Assembly (NCBI GenBank): GCA_903923925.1 | Contig: CAIXZF010000061.1 | Coordinates: 31,325-95,324, forward strand | Origin: an uncultured Bacteroidales bacterium | GTDB taxonomy: Bacteria; Bacteroidota; Bacteroidia; Bacteroidales; CAIXZF01 | Reading direction: 5' to 3' | DNA length: 64,000 nt | In this document: positions 43,496 through 52,800 of the stretch, in pieces | Numbering within the stretch: position 1 is the first letter of the stretch | Layout: the number at the start of each line of letters is the position of its first letter | Made by a program: the position numbers and the translations under genes | The notes under the pieces: generated by a model | Told to the model about the DNA's origin: nothing | The model's input: the letters and a program-made list of their open reading frames with translations, nothing else | Databases searched by the model: none

Positions 43496-44686
43496 ATGAA
43501 TCTGAACGATATAGTTATTGTTTCTGCCTGCCGCACAGCAATGGGAAAATTTGGCGGTACTCTGAAAAATATTCCTTCCTGGGATCTTGGTGCTATTGCG
43601 CTTAAACATGCTTTGCAAAGAGCTAATCTGCAGGGAAATCAGATTGATGATGTAATCCTTGGCAGCTGCCGCCAGGCTGGTAATGGACCGAATCCTGCAA
43701 GAACTGCTGCAGTTAAAGGAGGTATTTCAGCTTCTGTTCCTGCGATTACTCTTAATATGGCTTGCCCGTCAGGAATGCGCTCTCTGGCTATGGCTGCACA
43801 GGAAATTATGTCTGGTGATGTTGAAGTTGTATTAGCAGGTGGATTCGAAAGTATGAGCACTATTCCCTATCTGCTTAAAGGTACTCGCTGGGAAGGATTT
43901 AAAATGGGCAACAAAACTCTGGAAGATGGCTGGAGTGATAGCATTGATCCATTAATCGGACAAGGGATGGGTGAAACTGCAGAGAATCTTTACGATAAAT
44001 ACAAGATCTCCAGAGAGTCACAGGATTCATTTGCTGTTGATAGCCATCTGAAAGCCGCTGCCGCACAAAAAAATGGATGGTTTGATGGTGAAATTGTGCC
44101 TGTAGAAATTCCTGCTTCGGGTAGAAATCAGGCTGTACTGTTCGATAAAGATGAAACGATTCGTTACGATGCTTCTCTTGAAAAACTTTCTGGTTTGAAA
44201 CCTTCATTCCGCAAAGATGGTACTGTAACTGCAGGAAACTCATGCGGACTCAGTGATGGTGCTACTGCCATGATTGTAACACACAGAGAGAAAGCAAAAG
44301 CCCTGGGAGTTAATCCATTATTTTCAATCCGATCCTTTGCTCAGATGGCTGTTGAACCTTCAACTATGGGAGAAGGACCTGCATATTCGATTCCTCTGGC
44401 ATTAAAGCGTGCTGGTATGGAACTCAACGACATTGATCTTATTGAGGTAAATGAAGCTTTCGCAATTCAGGTACTCTCAAATGAGAAACTTCTTAAATGG
44501 GATAGTACAAAACTAAATGTGAATGGCGGTGCCATCGCACTTGGTCATCCTACCGGAATCAGCGGTGCAAGAATATTGGTAACTGCATACTATGCAATGA
44601 AACGGCTTGACAAGGAATTCGCTATCGCCAGTATTTGCGGAGGCGGAGGAGTTAGCACGGCAATTATTATCAAACGAGAATCCTGA
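43496..44686 (+). CDS. Acetyl-CoA C-acetyltransferase (thiolase)
   Basis: A 396-residue thiolase with nucleophilic C90 (NMACPSGMRSLAMA), the His motif ALGHPTGISGARILV, and the C-terminal Cys motif SICGGGGVSTAI. It is closer to biosynthetic/degradative acetoacetyl-CoA thiolases than the first thiolase of the cluster. It lies 17 bp after the SDR, and together they suit the end of the path: 3-hydroxybutyryl-CoA to acetoacetyl-CoA to two acetyl-CoA. It is the last gene of the cluster and converges with a minus-strand gene. Confidence 0.88.
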   Translation: MNLNDIVIVSACRTAMGKFGGTLKNIPSWDLGAIALKHALQRANLQGNQIDDVILGSCRQAGNGPNPARTAAVKGGISASVPAITLNMACPSGMRSLAMAAQEIMSGDVEVVLAGGFESMSTIPYLLKGTRWEGFKMGNKTLEDGWSDSIDPLIGQGMGETAENLYDKYKISRESQDSFAVDSHLKAAAAQKNGWFDGEIVPVEIPASGRNQAVLFDKDETIRYDASLEKLSGLKPSFRKDGTVTAGNSCGLSDGATAMIVTHREKAKALGVNPLFSIRSFAQMAVEPSTMGEGPAYSIPLALKRAGMELNDIDLIEVNEAFAIQVLSNEKLLKWDSTKLNVNGGAIALGHPTGISGARILVTAYYAMKRLDKEFAIASICGGGGVSTAIIIKRES

Positions 44687-44711
44687 TGTTGTAAATCTTC
44701 AGAATTAATAG

Positions 44712-45404
44712 TTAAAAAGGACGTAGAGAAATACCAACTGAAATAGGATATAAATCAGGTCCGTTATCTTTCTTAAACAGCTTAGAAAGCCCGTAATAAC
44801 AATAAAGTTCTGCCGACTTATACCCAACCTTGGCTGTGAGGCCATAGCGCCACTTTTCAAGATTCTTTACATTCTGTGTCTTAAGTTTCAAAATACTTGG
44901 ATCTTCAAGAAGGTAATTATCACCCTTGTATTTTGTATGACTTCCTATCACGAATCCGAATTTCATTCCCATTGCTGCTTTAAAACCATTCGAATGCTTA
45001 TACCTGAACTCAAAAGGAAAATCAAAATAAGCAACAGTGATTTTATATTTCTTATATGATATCGGATCGCTTGGATTTAGGTCAGCGATTTTCTGAAATG
45101 TATAAACACCCGTACTGTCGTTTGCCACAAGAAAAGCGTTTGTAAATAGATTGTGAACACCTACACCTGCCCCAACCGAAAATGTTAATTTGCTGTTCTC
45201 CATCGGAATATTATACATACCAAATACATCTATCCCCTGGTTAATTGCTCTCGGAGTCATATTCGTAAAGCTACCTTTCCAGATATCACTGAAAAGTGTA
45301 ATTCCTGATGTAAATTTCTTCAGCCCCTCTGTTGTAGTTGCATCCTGCGCAAAAACGTTAAATGCCAAACATAGTATTATAACAATTAGAGAATTTTTCT
45401 TCAT
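44712..45404 (-). CDS. Outer-membrane beta-barrel protein
   Basis: A 230-residue protein with a signal peptide (VIILCLAFNVFAQ). The rest has repeating amphipathic strands and a C-terminal strand ending LRPF, typical of Bacteroidota small barrel proteins of the PorT/OMP_b-brl class. There is no catalytic motif. It is on the opposite strand from the aromatic cluster, and its 26-bp convergent spacing to the thiolase gives no functional link. Uptake of aromatic compounds cannot be claimed. Confidence 0.7.
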   Translation of the reverse strand: MKKNSLIVIILCLAFNVFAQDATTTEGLKKFTSGITLFSDIWKGSFTNMTPRAINQGIDVFGMYNIPMENSKLTFSVGAGVGVHNLFTNAFLVANDSTGVYTFQKIADLNPSDPISYKKYKITVAYFDFPFEFRYKHSNGFKAAMGMKFGFVIGSHTKYKGDNYLLEDPSILKLKTQNVKNLEKWRYGLTAKVGYKSAELYCYYGLSKLFKKDNGPDLYPISVGISLRPF

Positions 45405-45620
45405 AACAAGTAATTTAAAAAGTTCTTCAAAGGTACTGAAATATTAATTATTCAGATTCCTTTTAGTTGACTATTAGCAAACAGAAATTATACAACTAAA
45501 TTGTCTGAATTCAGGCTTTAGAAATCCCAATTTTAATTTCAATGATACCTAAGTTATAAATGGTGTATACTTTATTAAACTTTTTCTTAAAAAAAATTAG
45601 CCCTGTATAAAATAATATTC

Positions 45621-45628
45621 TATTTTTG
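45621..45628 (+). promoter_or_regulatory. -7 box (TATTTTTG) upstream of the padR operon
   Basis: TATTTTTG matches TAnnTTTG and lies 33 bp before the padR ATG; a TTAG about 20 bp upstream is a weak -33 candidate. Confidence 0.45.
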
Positions 45629-45660
45629 CGTTATATAATTTTCTTTAATATTCGAAACGC

Positions 45661-46011
45661 ATGATATCAAACAATTTTATTAAAGGGCTTATTAAGCCGA
45701 TCATTCTCAAACTTCTGGCAGAGAATGGTAAAATGTACGGGTATGAGATAACCCGTAAAGTTGAGGACCTCACTGAAGGAAAAATCAAACTGACCTTTGG
45801 AGCTCTTTATCCGATTCTTCATAAACTTGAAGCTGATGGAATTGTTGGAACGGAAACGGAAATGGTGAGTAACCGGGCTAGGGTTTATTACTTGCTTACC
45901 GAACAAGGGAAATTTTCAGCCAGGGAAAAGATTGCTGAACTGGAAGATTTTGTATCTACCCTCAGCAAATTAATAAACCCGGAACCCGGATTATTGCCAT
46001 GTACCAGTTAA
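45661..46011 (+). CDS. PadR-family transcriptional regulator
   Basis: A 116-residue winged-helix regulator. PIILKLLAENGKMYGYEITRKVEDLTEGKIKLTFGALYPILHKLEADGIV is the typical PadR DNA-binding domain. The C-terminal dimerisation helix is short (PadR-s1 type). The next gene overlaps it by 13 bp, and PadR genes often control their own adjacent membrane protein. The family is named after phenolic-acid control, but there is no evidence it controls the aromatic cluster 1 kb upstream; autoregulation of this small operon is more likely. Confidence 0.88.
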   Translation: MISNNFIKGLIKPIILKLLAENGKMYGYEITRKVEDLTEGKIKLTFGALYPILHKLEADGIVGTETEMVSNRARVYYLLTEQGKFSAREKIAELEDFVSTLSKLINPEPGLLPCTS

Positions 46012-46856
46012 ACGATGAACAAATTAACCTCATTAAAAATGAGGTTGAGAGGCAGGATATTCACCTGGGGCATCTTGCAGCTGATCTTCTCGATCATATC
46101 TGCTGTGAAATTGAGGAACAAATATGGCAGGGCCAGAAATTTCAAACAGCATTTAACAACGTTCTGAATCTGATTGGAAACGATGGATTAACGCAAATTC
46201 AAAATGATACCCTTTATTTAACCGATAAAAAATACAGAACCATGAAAAATCTATTAAAAATTGCAGGTGTAGCAGGCATGGCCCTCATTTCAGCTGGCGC
46301 ATTATTTAAAATAGACCACTGGCCAGGTGCTAATGTGCTCTTCGTCCTTGGATTCTTTCTTTTAGGTGCTATTTTCTTTCCCGTATCCATCTTCACTATC
46401 CGAAAGGAATCAAGTAAACCTGAATCACCCGTCATTTATGGATCAGCTCTTATTGGAGGACTACTAACAATTTTTGCGCCAATGTTAAAAGTGTTACATT
46501 GGCCAGGTGCAAATCTGTTCTTTTTAGTTGGATATGCCCTGCTGGGAATAGTATTTCTCCCACTAATGCTAAATTCTTTGTTAAAAAACACCAAGGACAA
46601 TTTCTTCAGATCAACCTATATTGTAGGTGCCATTTCTCTATTTTTCTGCCTGGCAGGAAGCCTCTTTAAAATTCTCCACTTACCTGGAGCTTTCATTCTT
46701 GTGTTAACTGGTTCCTTGAGTTTAACCATGCTATTCCTTCCATTGTATACCTATAAAGTTTCCTCTGCTTCTTCACGTATCCCAACCAGTTATATTTTTC
46801 TGGTAATAGGCATTTTATATTTTAATTTATTTAATTTATTACTCTCAATCCATTAA
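45999..46856 (+). CDS. Membrane protein with PadR-associated N-terminal domain and GldL-like helices
   Basis: A 285-residue protein. The N-terminal ~80 residues (YQLNDEQINLIKNEVERQDI, LAADLLDHICCEIEEQI) are soluble and helical, like the HAAS-type domains found beside PadR regulators. Six to seven membrane helices follow. Three of them begin after the motif Kxx HxPGA: FKIDHWPGANVLF, LKVLHWPGANLFF and FKILHLPGAFILV. This motif resembles the N-terminal helix hairpin of the T9SS motor protein GldL (ALFKITHF), repeated three times. It may sense or use the proton gradient; function is unknown. Confidence 0.65.
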   Translation: MYQLNDEQINLIKNEVERQDIHLGHLAADLLDHICCEIEEQIWQGQKFQTAFNNVLNLIGNDGLTQIQNDTLYLTDKKYRTMKNLLKIAGVAGMALISAGALFKIDHWPGANVLFVLGFFLLGAIFFPVSIFTIRKESSKPESPVIYGSALIGGLLTIFAPMLKVLHWPGANLFFLVGYALLGIVFLPLMLNSLLKNTKDNFFRSTYIVGAISLFFCLAGSLFKILHLPGAFILVLTGSLSLTMLFLPLYTYKVSSASSRIPTSYIFLVIGILYFNLFNLLLSIH

Positions 46857-46867
46857 TAATCAACTAT

Positions 46868-47305
46868 ATGAAAAATCTCATTTATTTCATTGGCATTGGA
46901 AGTTTAAACCTCTTTCTTCTGGGGGCAATATCAAAAATGCTGTTATTGCCTGGGGCAGGTATTCTCATCACGCTTGGGTTAGGAATTTTTGCTGTTGTTT
47001 TCCTTCCAATAGCAACATGGGATGCCTACCAGGGACATAATGATAAAACACAATTTTGGGTATATATTACTGGTTTCATTTGTGCATTTGTCTGTATTAT
47101 TGGAGCCATTTTCAAAATCCAGCACTTTCAAGGATCTCAAATCCTTTTAACAATAGGGATTCCTCTTCCGTTTGTCGTTTATCTCCCGGTATTTCTGTAT
47201 AACAATCTTAGAAGCAAAACTCAATCAAATAATAACTTTCTGGGAATCATGTTTTTGATGACCTTTATTGCCATTTTTACAGCCTTTTTATCGATTAAAG
47301 CATAG
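46868..47305 (+). CDS. Small membrane protein with GldL-like motifs
   Basis: A 145-residue protein with about four membrane helices, 12 bp after the preceding gene and related to it. SKMLLLPGAGILITLGLGIFAVVFLP and FKIQHFQGSQILLTIGIPLPFVVYLP are diverged copies of the same helix-pair motif; the His is kept only in the second. It lacks the N-terminal soluble domain. It probably works with, or arose by duplication from, the upstream protein. No specific function can be given. Confidence 0.6.
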   Translation: MKNLIYFIGIGSLNLFLLGAISKMLLLPGAGILITLGLGIFAVVFLPIATWDAYQGHNDKTQFWVYITGFICAFVCIIGAIFKIQHFQGSQILLTIGIPLPFVVYLPVFLYNNLRSKTQSNNNFLGIMFLMTFIAIFTAFLSIKA

Positions 47306-47326
47306 TTAAGAATAAGCCATTTTTAA

Positions 47327-47363
47327 GTTGCTCCATCTCATTTATAAAATGAAATGGAGCAAC
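47327..47363 (+). terminator. Hairpin after the GldL-like operon
   Basis: GTTGCTCCATCTCATTT pairs with AAATGAAATGGAGCAAC (one mismatch) around a 3-nt loop. No clear T-run follows, so it may be a Rho-independent terminator of poor quality or an mRNA 3' stability hairpin. Confidence 0.55.
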
Positions 47364-47457
47364 CTATATTAAAATAATTTGAATTATCCGTGATAATAAA
47401 TACTTTTACCGGTTATATAAAAAATCTTATACCCGTTTTTAGCTATTTTTTGTAGAA

Positions 47458-49359
47458 ATGCAGGATAAATTTATAGAATCTTTGAGTTTTGAATTATTTG
47501 ATATGGCTGGCGACATGATCGTCTTTTACAACCTATCGAAAGGTTTTATCTATTGTAATTCAGCAACAACGAAACTTTTAGGTTATACTCAGGATGAATT
47601 TTCAAGGTTCACTTTCGTTGATATTGTAAGTGCTGAATACCAACATATAGCAAAAGAATTAATTAATAACAAAACAAGCGGTATATTCGAATTAGCATTA
47701 TACCATAAAAATGGGACTACTTGTTTAGTTGAATTAAATACGAGTTGGGCTGATAAAGAAAATGAGTCTGTTATGATCGGCGTTTTCCGCAAAATTTCAT
47801 TTAGCAGAAATCATGAAGAAACTATTAGCCTTTCAGAAGAAAGATATCGTCTTTTAATTGAAAACCAGGGAGAAGGAATTGGAGTTGTAGACCTGAATGA
47901 GAATTTTGTTTTTGTCAATCCGGCAGCTGAACAAATATTCGGCGTCAATCCTGGGGAACTGCTTAACCGGAACCTTGCAGAATTTGTTTTCCCATCGCAA
48001 TTCAACGTAATTAATAATGAAACAGTTAAGCGATCCAAAGGAGAAAAGTCAAGCTATGAGATCGACATAATTGATGCTAAAAATCAACATATTAGCATAC
48101 TTGTTACTGCAACACCCCAGTTCAATTCAGCTGGTGAACATACCGGAACATTCGGTATTTTCAGGGATATAACCAAAAGAAAGGAAATTGAAATTGAATT
48201 AATCCTGGCTAAAGAAAAAGCAGAAGAACTAAATACGTTGAAATCCTCACTGCTTTTAAATATTAGTCACGAGCTCAGAACTCCAATGAATGGTATTCTG
48301 GGATTCAGCACTCTTTTAAAGGATGAATTGAGCGATTCAGAACTTAAAAATATGGCTGACATTATCTTACGGTCCGGCAACAGGTTAATGACTACCTTAA
48401 ACTCAATAATTGAGCTAGCACAGGTTGAAGCTGATAAAACTCAACTCCTTCTTGAAAATCTCGATATTGGAGAATTAACGTCAACAGTTATTGAAACAAA
48501 TGAAACTCTTTTTGATTTTAGCAGCCTTGTTTTGAAAGTAAATATTGAAACTGGCTTGTTTTCAATGATTGATAAAAAACTCTATACAAATATTGTTTTT
48601 CATCTTATTGATAATGCTGTTAAATTTACAAAAGAGGGTAGTGTTACTGTTGTTGTTACAAAGGAAATATACAATAATGAAGAATCCGTTGTTCTTAAAG
48701 TATCAGACACAGGCATCGGTATTTCTGATATCCAGCTTACTTACATTTTTGATGCTTTTCGCCAGGGAACAGAAGGCGTTGGCAGACGACACGAGGGCAC
48801 AGGTCTCGGCCTTACTTTGTGCATTAAATTTATAAGTATGATGAATGGAAGCATCGATGTTAGCAGTACTATCGGAAAAGGAACAACATTCACTGTCCGG
48901 TTTAAAGCATCGGCTTATCAACCCGGCAAAATAGCCAAGTCGCCTTTTGAAAATAACGGCAATTTCCTTATTTATGGAAATAAACCCAGAATAATGATTG
49001 TGGAGGATAATAAGTTTAATGCAGAGCTTATTACGATATACCTCGGTAATGATTTTATCTCAAATTTGGTTTTCTCAGGCCCTGAAGCTGTTAAGCTTGC
49101 AGGCATGATTCCATTTGATATGATTCTCATGGATATTAACCTTGGGCAGGATATGGATGGCATACTTGCAGCTAAAGAAATCCGCAGTATACCACGTTAT
49201 AAAGAGATCCCAATTATTGCAATAACCGGATATTCTTCCTTCGAAGAAAGAAAATATATTCTTGAACAGGGATTAACTGACCTTTTATCAAAACCCTTTG
49301 ATAAAAAGACGCTCATTTCAATTATAAATAATGTTTTCAGCAAATATTCAAACAAATAG
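47458..49359 (+). CDS. Hybrid PAS sensor histidine kinase with receiver domain
   Basis: A 633-residue cytoplasmic sensor without membrane helices. Domains in order: PAS 1 (about 1-115), PAS 2 (about 125-250, YRLLIENQGEGIGVVDLNENFVFVN), HisKA (about 262-330) with H271 in NISHELRTPMNG, HATPase (about 370-490; N-box LIDNAVKFTKEG, G1 SDTGIGIS, G2 GTGLGLTL), and a C-terminal receiver (about 505-630) with phospho-acceptor D559 in ILMDINLG and the conserved Lys in LSKPFDKK. No output regulator is adjacent, so the signal and target are unknown. Start choice: ATG 47458 directly follows a T-rich stretch. Confidence 0.92.
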   Translation: MQDKFIESLSFELFDMAGDMIVFYNLSKGFIYCNSATTKLLGYTQDEFSRFTFVDIVSAEYQHIAKELINNKTSGIFELALYHKNGTTCLVELNTSWADKENESVMIGVFRKISFSRNHEETISLSEERYRLLIENQGEGIGVVDLNENFVFVNPAAEQIFGVNPGELLNRNLAEFVFPSQFNVINNETVKRSKGEKSSYEIDIIDAKNQHISILVTATPQFNSAGEHTGTFGIFRDITKRKEIEIELILAKEKAEELNTLKSSLLLNISHELRTPMNGILGFSTLLKDELSDSELKNMADIILRSGNRLMTTLNSIIELAQVEADKTQLLLENLDIGELTSTVIETNETLFDFSSLVLKVNIETGLFSMIDKKLYTNIVFHLIDNAVKFTKEGSVTVVVTKEIYNNEESVVLKVSDTGIGISDIQLTYIFDAFRQGTEGVGRRHEGTGLGLTLCIKFISMMNGSIDVSSTIGKGTTFTVRFKASAYQPGKIAKSPFENNGNFLIYGNKPRIMIVEDNKFNAELITIYLGNDFISNLVFSGPEAVKLAGMIPFDMILMDINLGQDMDGILAAKEIRSIPRYKEIPIIAITGYSSFEERKYILEQGLTDLLSKPFDKKTLISIINNVFSKYSNK

Positions 49360-49815
49360 TTTTCACCTGCTGCAATATTAGTATAGCCAAAACCTTATAC
49401 TTTTATCCATTAATGGGAATCGTAAATTCCCTTCAGGCGTTCTTCCAAATGATGAATTTCTAAGAGAAAAAACTCGTTTATCAATAAAACAAGATAGTTT
49501 ATCATATTAATGTAAGCATTCATTAATTAGCAAACTATTTATTTTTATTTAGCAGTATTTTCGCAAATTGGAAATAATTTCAATATATGTGGAAGTTAAT
49601 AGAACTAAAAATAACAATAATTTGATATTGAGTTTTAAATGCCTTAATAAGTGCTATCCTTGATATTATTTTGAAAAAAAGAAACCGATATATTAGCTTT
49701 TTAATAATATTGACTACCTTTGGGAATTGCCCTTATTTCGACAAAAATATAATTGTATAAATAATGCAATATAAAGTATGCCATTTGCGTAAAAATTAAA
49801 ATAAAACAAAATAAC
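49360..49815 (+). promoter_or_regulatory. 456-bp AT-rich spacer with the promoter of the secreted-protein gene
   Basis: No gene longer than a few codons is supported here. TACCTTTG at 49715-49722 is a good TAnnTTTG -7 box about 94 bp before the next ATG; the -33 element is not clear. A short hairpin GGGAAT-CGTAA-ATTCCC lies at 49415-49431 without a T-run. The rest is AT-rich and shows nothing else I can support. Confidence 0.5.
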
Positions 49816-52800
49816 ATGAAAAAAAACATTTACCTCAGATCATGGATAGTTGTTATCCTAATGCTTTGTTCGGTTATAGGCTGGGCAACGACACGTAATG
49901 TACCAGGTACTTATTCAACAATTCAATTAGCAGTGAATGCAGCAGCTTCCGGTGATATTATCAGCGTGGCTGCAGGAACTTACGCTGAGAATGTAAATGT
50001 TAATAAATCTGTAATTATAGATGGTGCAGGTTCTGCCACCACCCATGTTACAACATCAACATCCACTCCTGTTTTCACTATTTCTGCTAATAATGTTCAA
50101 ATTAAGAATCTGGAAGTAACAAGCAGCACTGTGCAGCTTGCCGAAGGAATCCGTATAAGCGGTGCTTCCTCTGGTTTGATTCTTGATTATGTACACATTA
50201 CAAAAATTGGGAATAATATTCCAACAATGGTCTTTGCATACGGATTAAAGATAATGAACTCATTTTCAAATCTGTCTATTGATCACTCACTTTTTAGTGC
50301 TTCGTATGTGGGAACAGTTTCAGAGGGTATGGGAATCTATGCACCTGAAGAGATAACTCTTTCATCCATCCAAATCCAAAACACTACATTTAGCTATCTC
50401 TTTATGGGCTTATATTTGCAGTCAGGAATTGATGGTTTCACAGCTACCAGCAATACCTTTGGTCCACAGGAACTTCAGGATTGTATTTTAGGTGTTGCCT
50501 GTATTTATTTTGGTGATCAGAAAGCTGCTTCCGGCGAAATCAAAAATATTACTATCACCGGAAATACTTTTTCCAATTTCGCACGTGGGGTTTATTTCTA
50601 TGATGCTGCCACAGATGGTGTTATCGGAAGTGTAAATATTTCGAACAATATATTTAACACATCTATATTCAGCAGTCCTATCCGAATGATTACCAGAGGC
50701 ACGGCTCTTCCTTCGGCTGCAGAAGCCACACTGCTGGGTCCAGTAACCATTGATAATAATACTTTTAATCAAACCGCAGCAATAGCCGGGGGCGATGGTG
50801 TAGCAATGATCGACTTAAGAGCAGGAAAACAAAATTTAAGCAGCCAATTAAACATCACCAACAACCAGGTAACATTCAGCGGTGGACCATACGCTCTCCC
50901 TACTTATGGTGTTTTATTAAGAGGTCCTGTAACAAATGCTAATATCACCGGGAATACATTTGGTGGTGGTGGCGTTGGTGGCTCTTCATTAGAAATGCCA
51001 GAAACCTCAGGAATTGTAATATTTACAGATGATCCTAATTTTGGACCGATTTCATCATCTTGCATTATAAATATTAATGGTAACAATATTTCTTCTTTCT
51101 CAAATGCTATTAGTTTATATAACCATAATGGAAGTGTTTATGGCGGAGTACCTCCAGAATCCACTATCAATATTCACTATAATATTTTTGCAGCCACCAA
51201 TACTGTTGGTCTTTATTCAGGACCAGGAGGCGACGGTGTTTTAATGGCAGAACACAATTATTGGGGAGGTACCTTAGTTTCTGACGTATTACCTAATATT
51301 AAAGGAAATATTAATCCTCAACCCTGGTGTAATGAAACATTAACTATTTGTGATTTTGGTTTTAATCCATTAACTCCTATTTATAATGGTGTAACTGGTG
51401 AAGCATATTCTGACCCAGCAGCAGCTATAGAAAATGCTACAAGCGGAGAGCCTGTGCTTTTTACAGAACCTATTGAAATACATGGTTTCCCTCCAACAAC
51501 TGAAACTCTGGATTTTGTGAATCTATCTGATGGGGATATAACCGTTTTCGGAGCATCTCCTGCGCTTTCAATGTCCACAGGCGATCTTACCTTCGACCGT
51601 TTTAATTTTATAACTCCAACAAATACTCCTACTATACAAGTTACAGGTGGTGCTTTAAAACTCCGCAATTGCGTCATTGTTGCATCAAGTGGTTACAATA
51701 ATAATGCAATAGAAGTTAGTGGAACTGGAACAGTTGATGCCGGAAAAGATGGAGATCCTGGTTATAACCGTTTTCTTTATACTACAGGAGATCTGGCAAT
51801 TAAAAACACGGGGTCTGGTATTGTTGATGCATATTCAAATTTCTGGGGTAAGGGAACAGAAACTGTTCCAGTAGGCCCCGGAGCAGCAGTTTTAAACACT
51901 GGAAGCGGATCGCTTAATATTGGCACCAACTTTCCTGTTTATGATAAAACAAAAGTTGATATTGCACTTTACAATTATGCCTGCAGTAAGTTCTCTGTCA
52001 GACTAAGACCATTTGGAAAAGATATTGTAAACTCTACAACAAATTTTATAACTAATCTTGTTTTCACTATTCGCTGGCCTGCGGCTTCCGGAATCACCAC
52101 ACTCCCTGGTGTAAACATTCTATTCCCAACACTTGCACTTCAATCTGTTACTCTGGCAGATGGATATTATTACGCTGTTTATGCATTTGTAGGAAGCGTT
52201 CAGGTTGGTTGGCTTGCTAATACTGAACATGAAATCATGAACTTTACCTTACCTGGAACAGGTACTGGTACTGCAGACTTCTTTATTATTAATGATTCCT
52301 GGACTTTGGCAAACAACGCTGATTACTACTTTGAAATGACAAATACAGGTGTGCCTTTAACAACTGCTAGTGGTTATATCTATAAAATTGCTCCTGGAGC
52401 ACCGCTTAATTGCAATGTTTATGCAAAAGCATTGCTTACCGGCCCTTTAACAGGTTCTATTATGAGCACCAATTTAAATGTTGCACCAAACCTGATTCCA
52501 GCTGCACAGCCATTTAACACAAGTCCCTGGTATTATGCAGGAACTGAAACAACATCTGCTCTCGCCAATGTAACAGATTGGGTTCTGGTAGAATTGCGCA
52601 GTAACACAACTACCGTATACGATCGTAAGGCAGCTTTGTTAAATAAAAATGGCAATATCTACGATGTTGATGGAGTATCTCCTTTGGTGTTCCGTACCTT
52701 TGATTATCAAACCAATTATTATTTAGTAATTAATCATCGTAATCACTCACCAGTGATGTCGGCCTTGCCTATTACTCTTCCAAATACAATCCCTACCCGT

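Noticed and set aside
45661-46011. PadR as regulator of the aromatic cluster
   Set aside because: It is separated by a convergent gene and forms its own operon with membrane proteins; the family name alone is not evidence.
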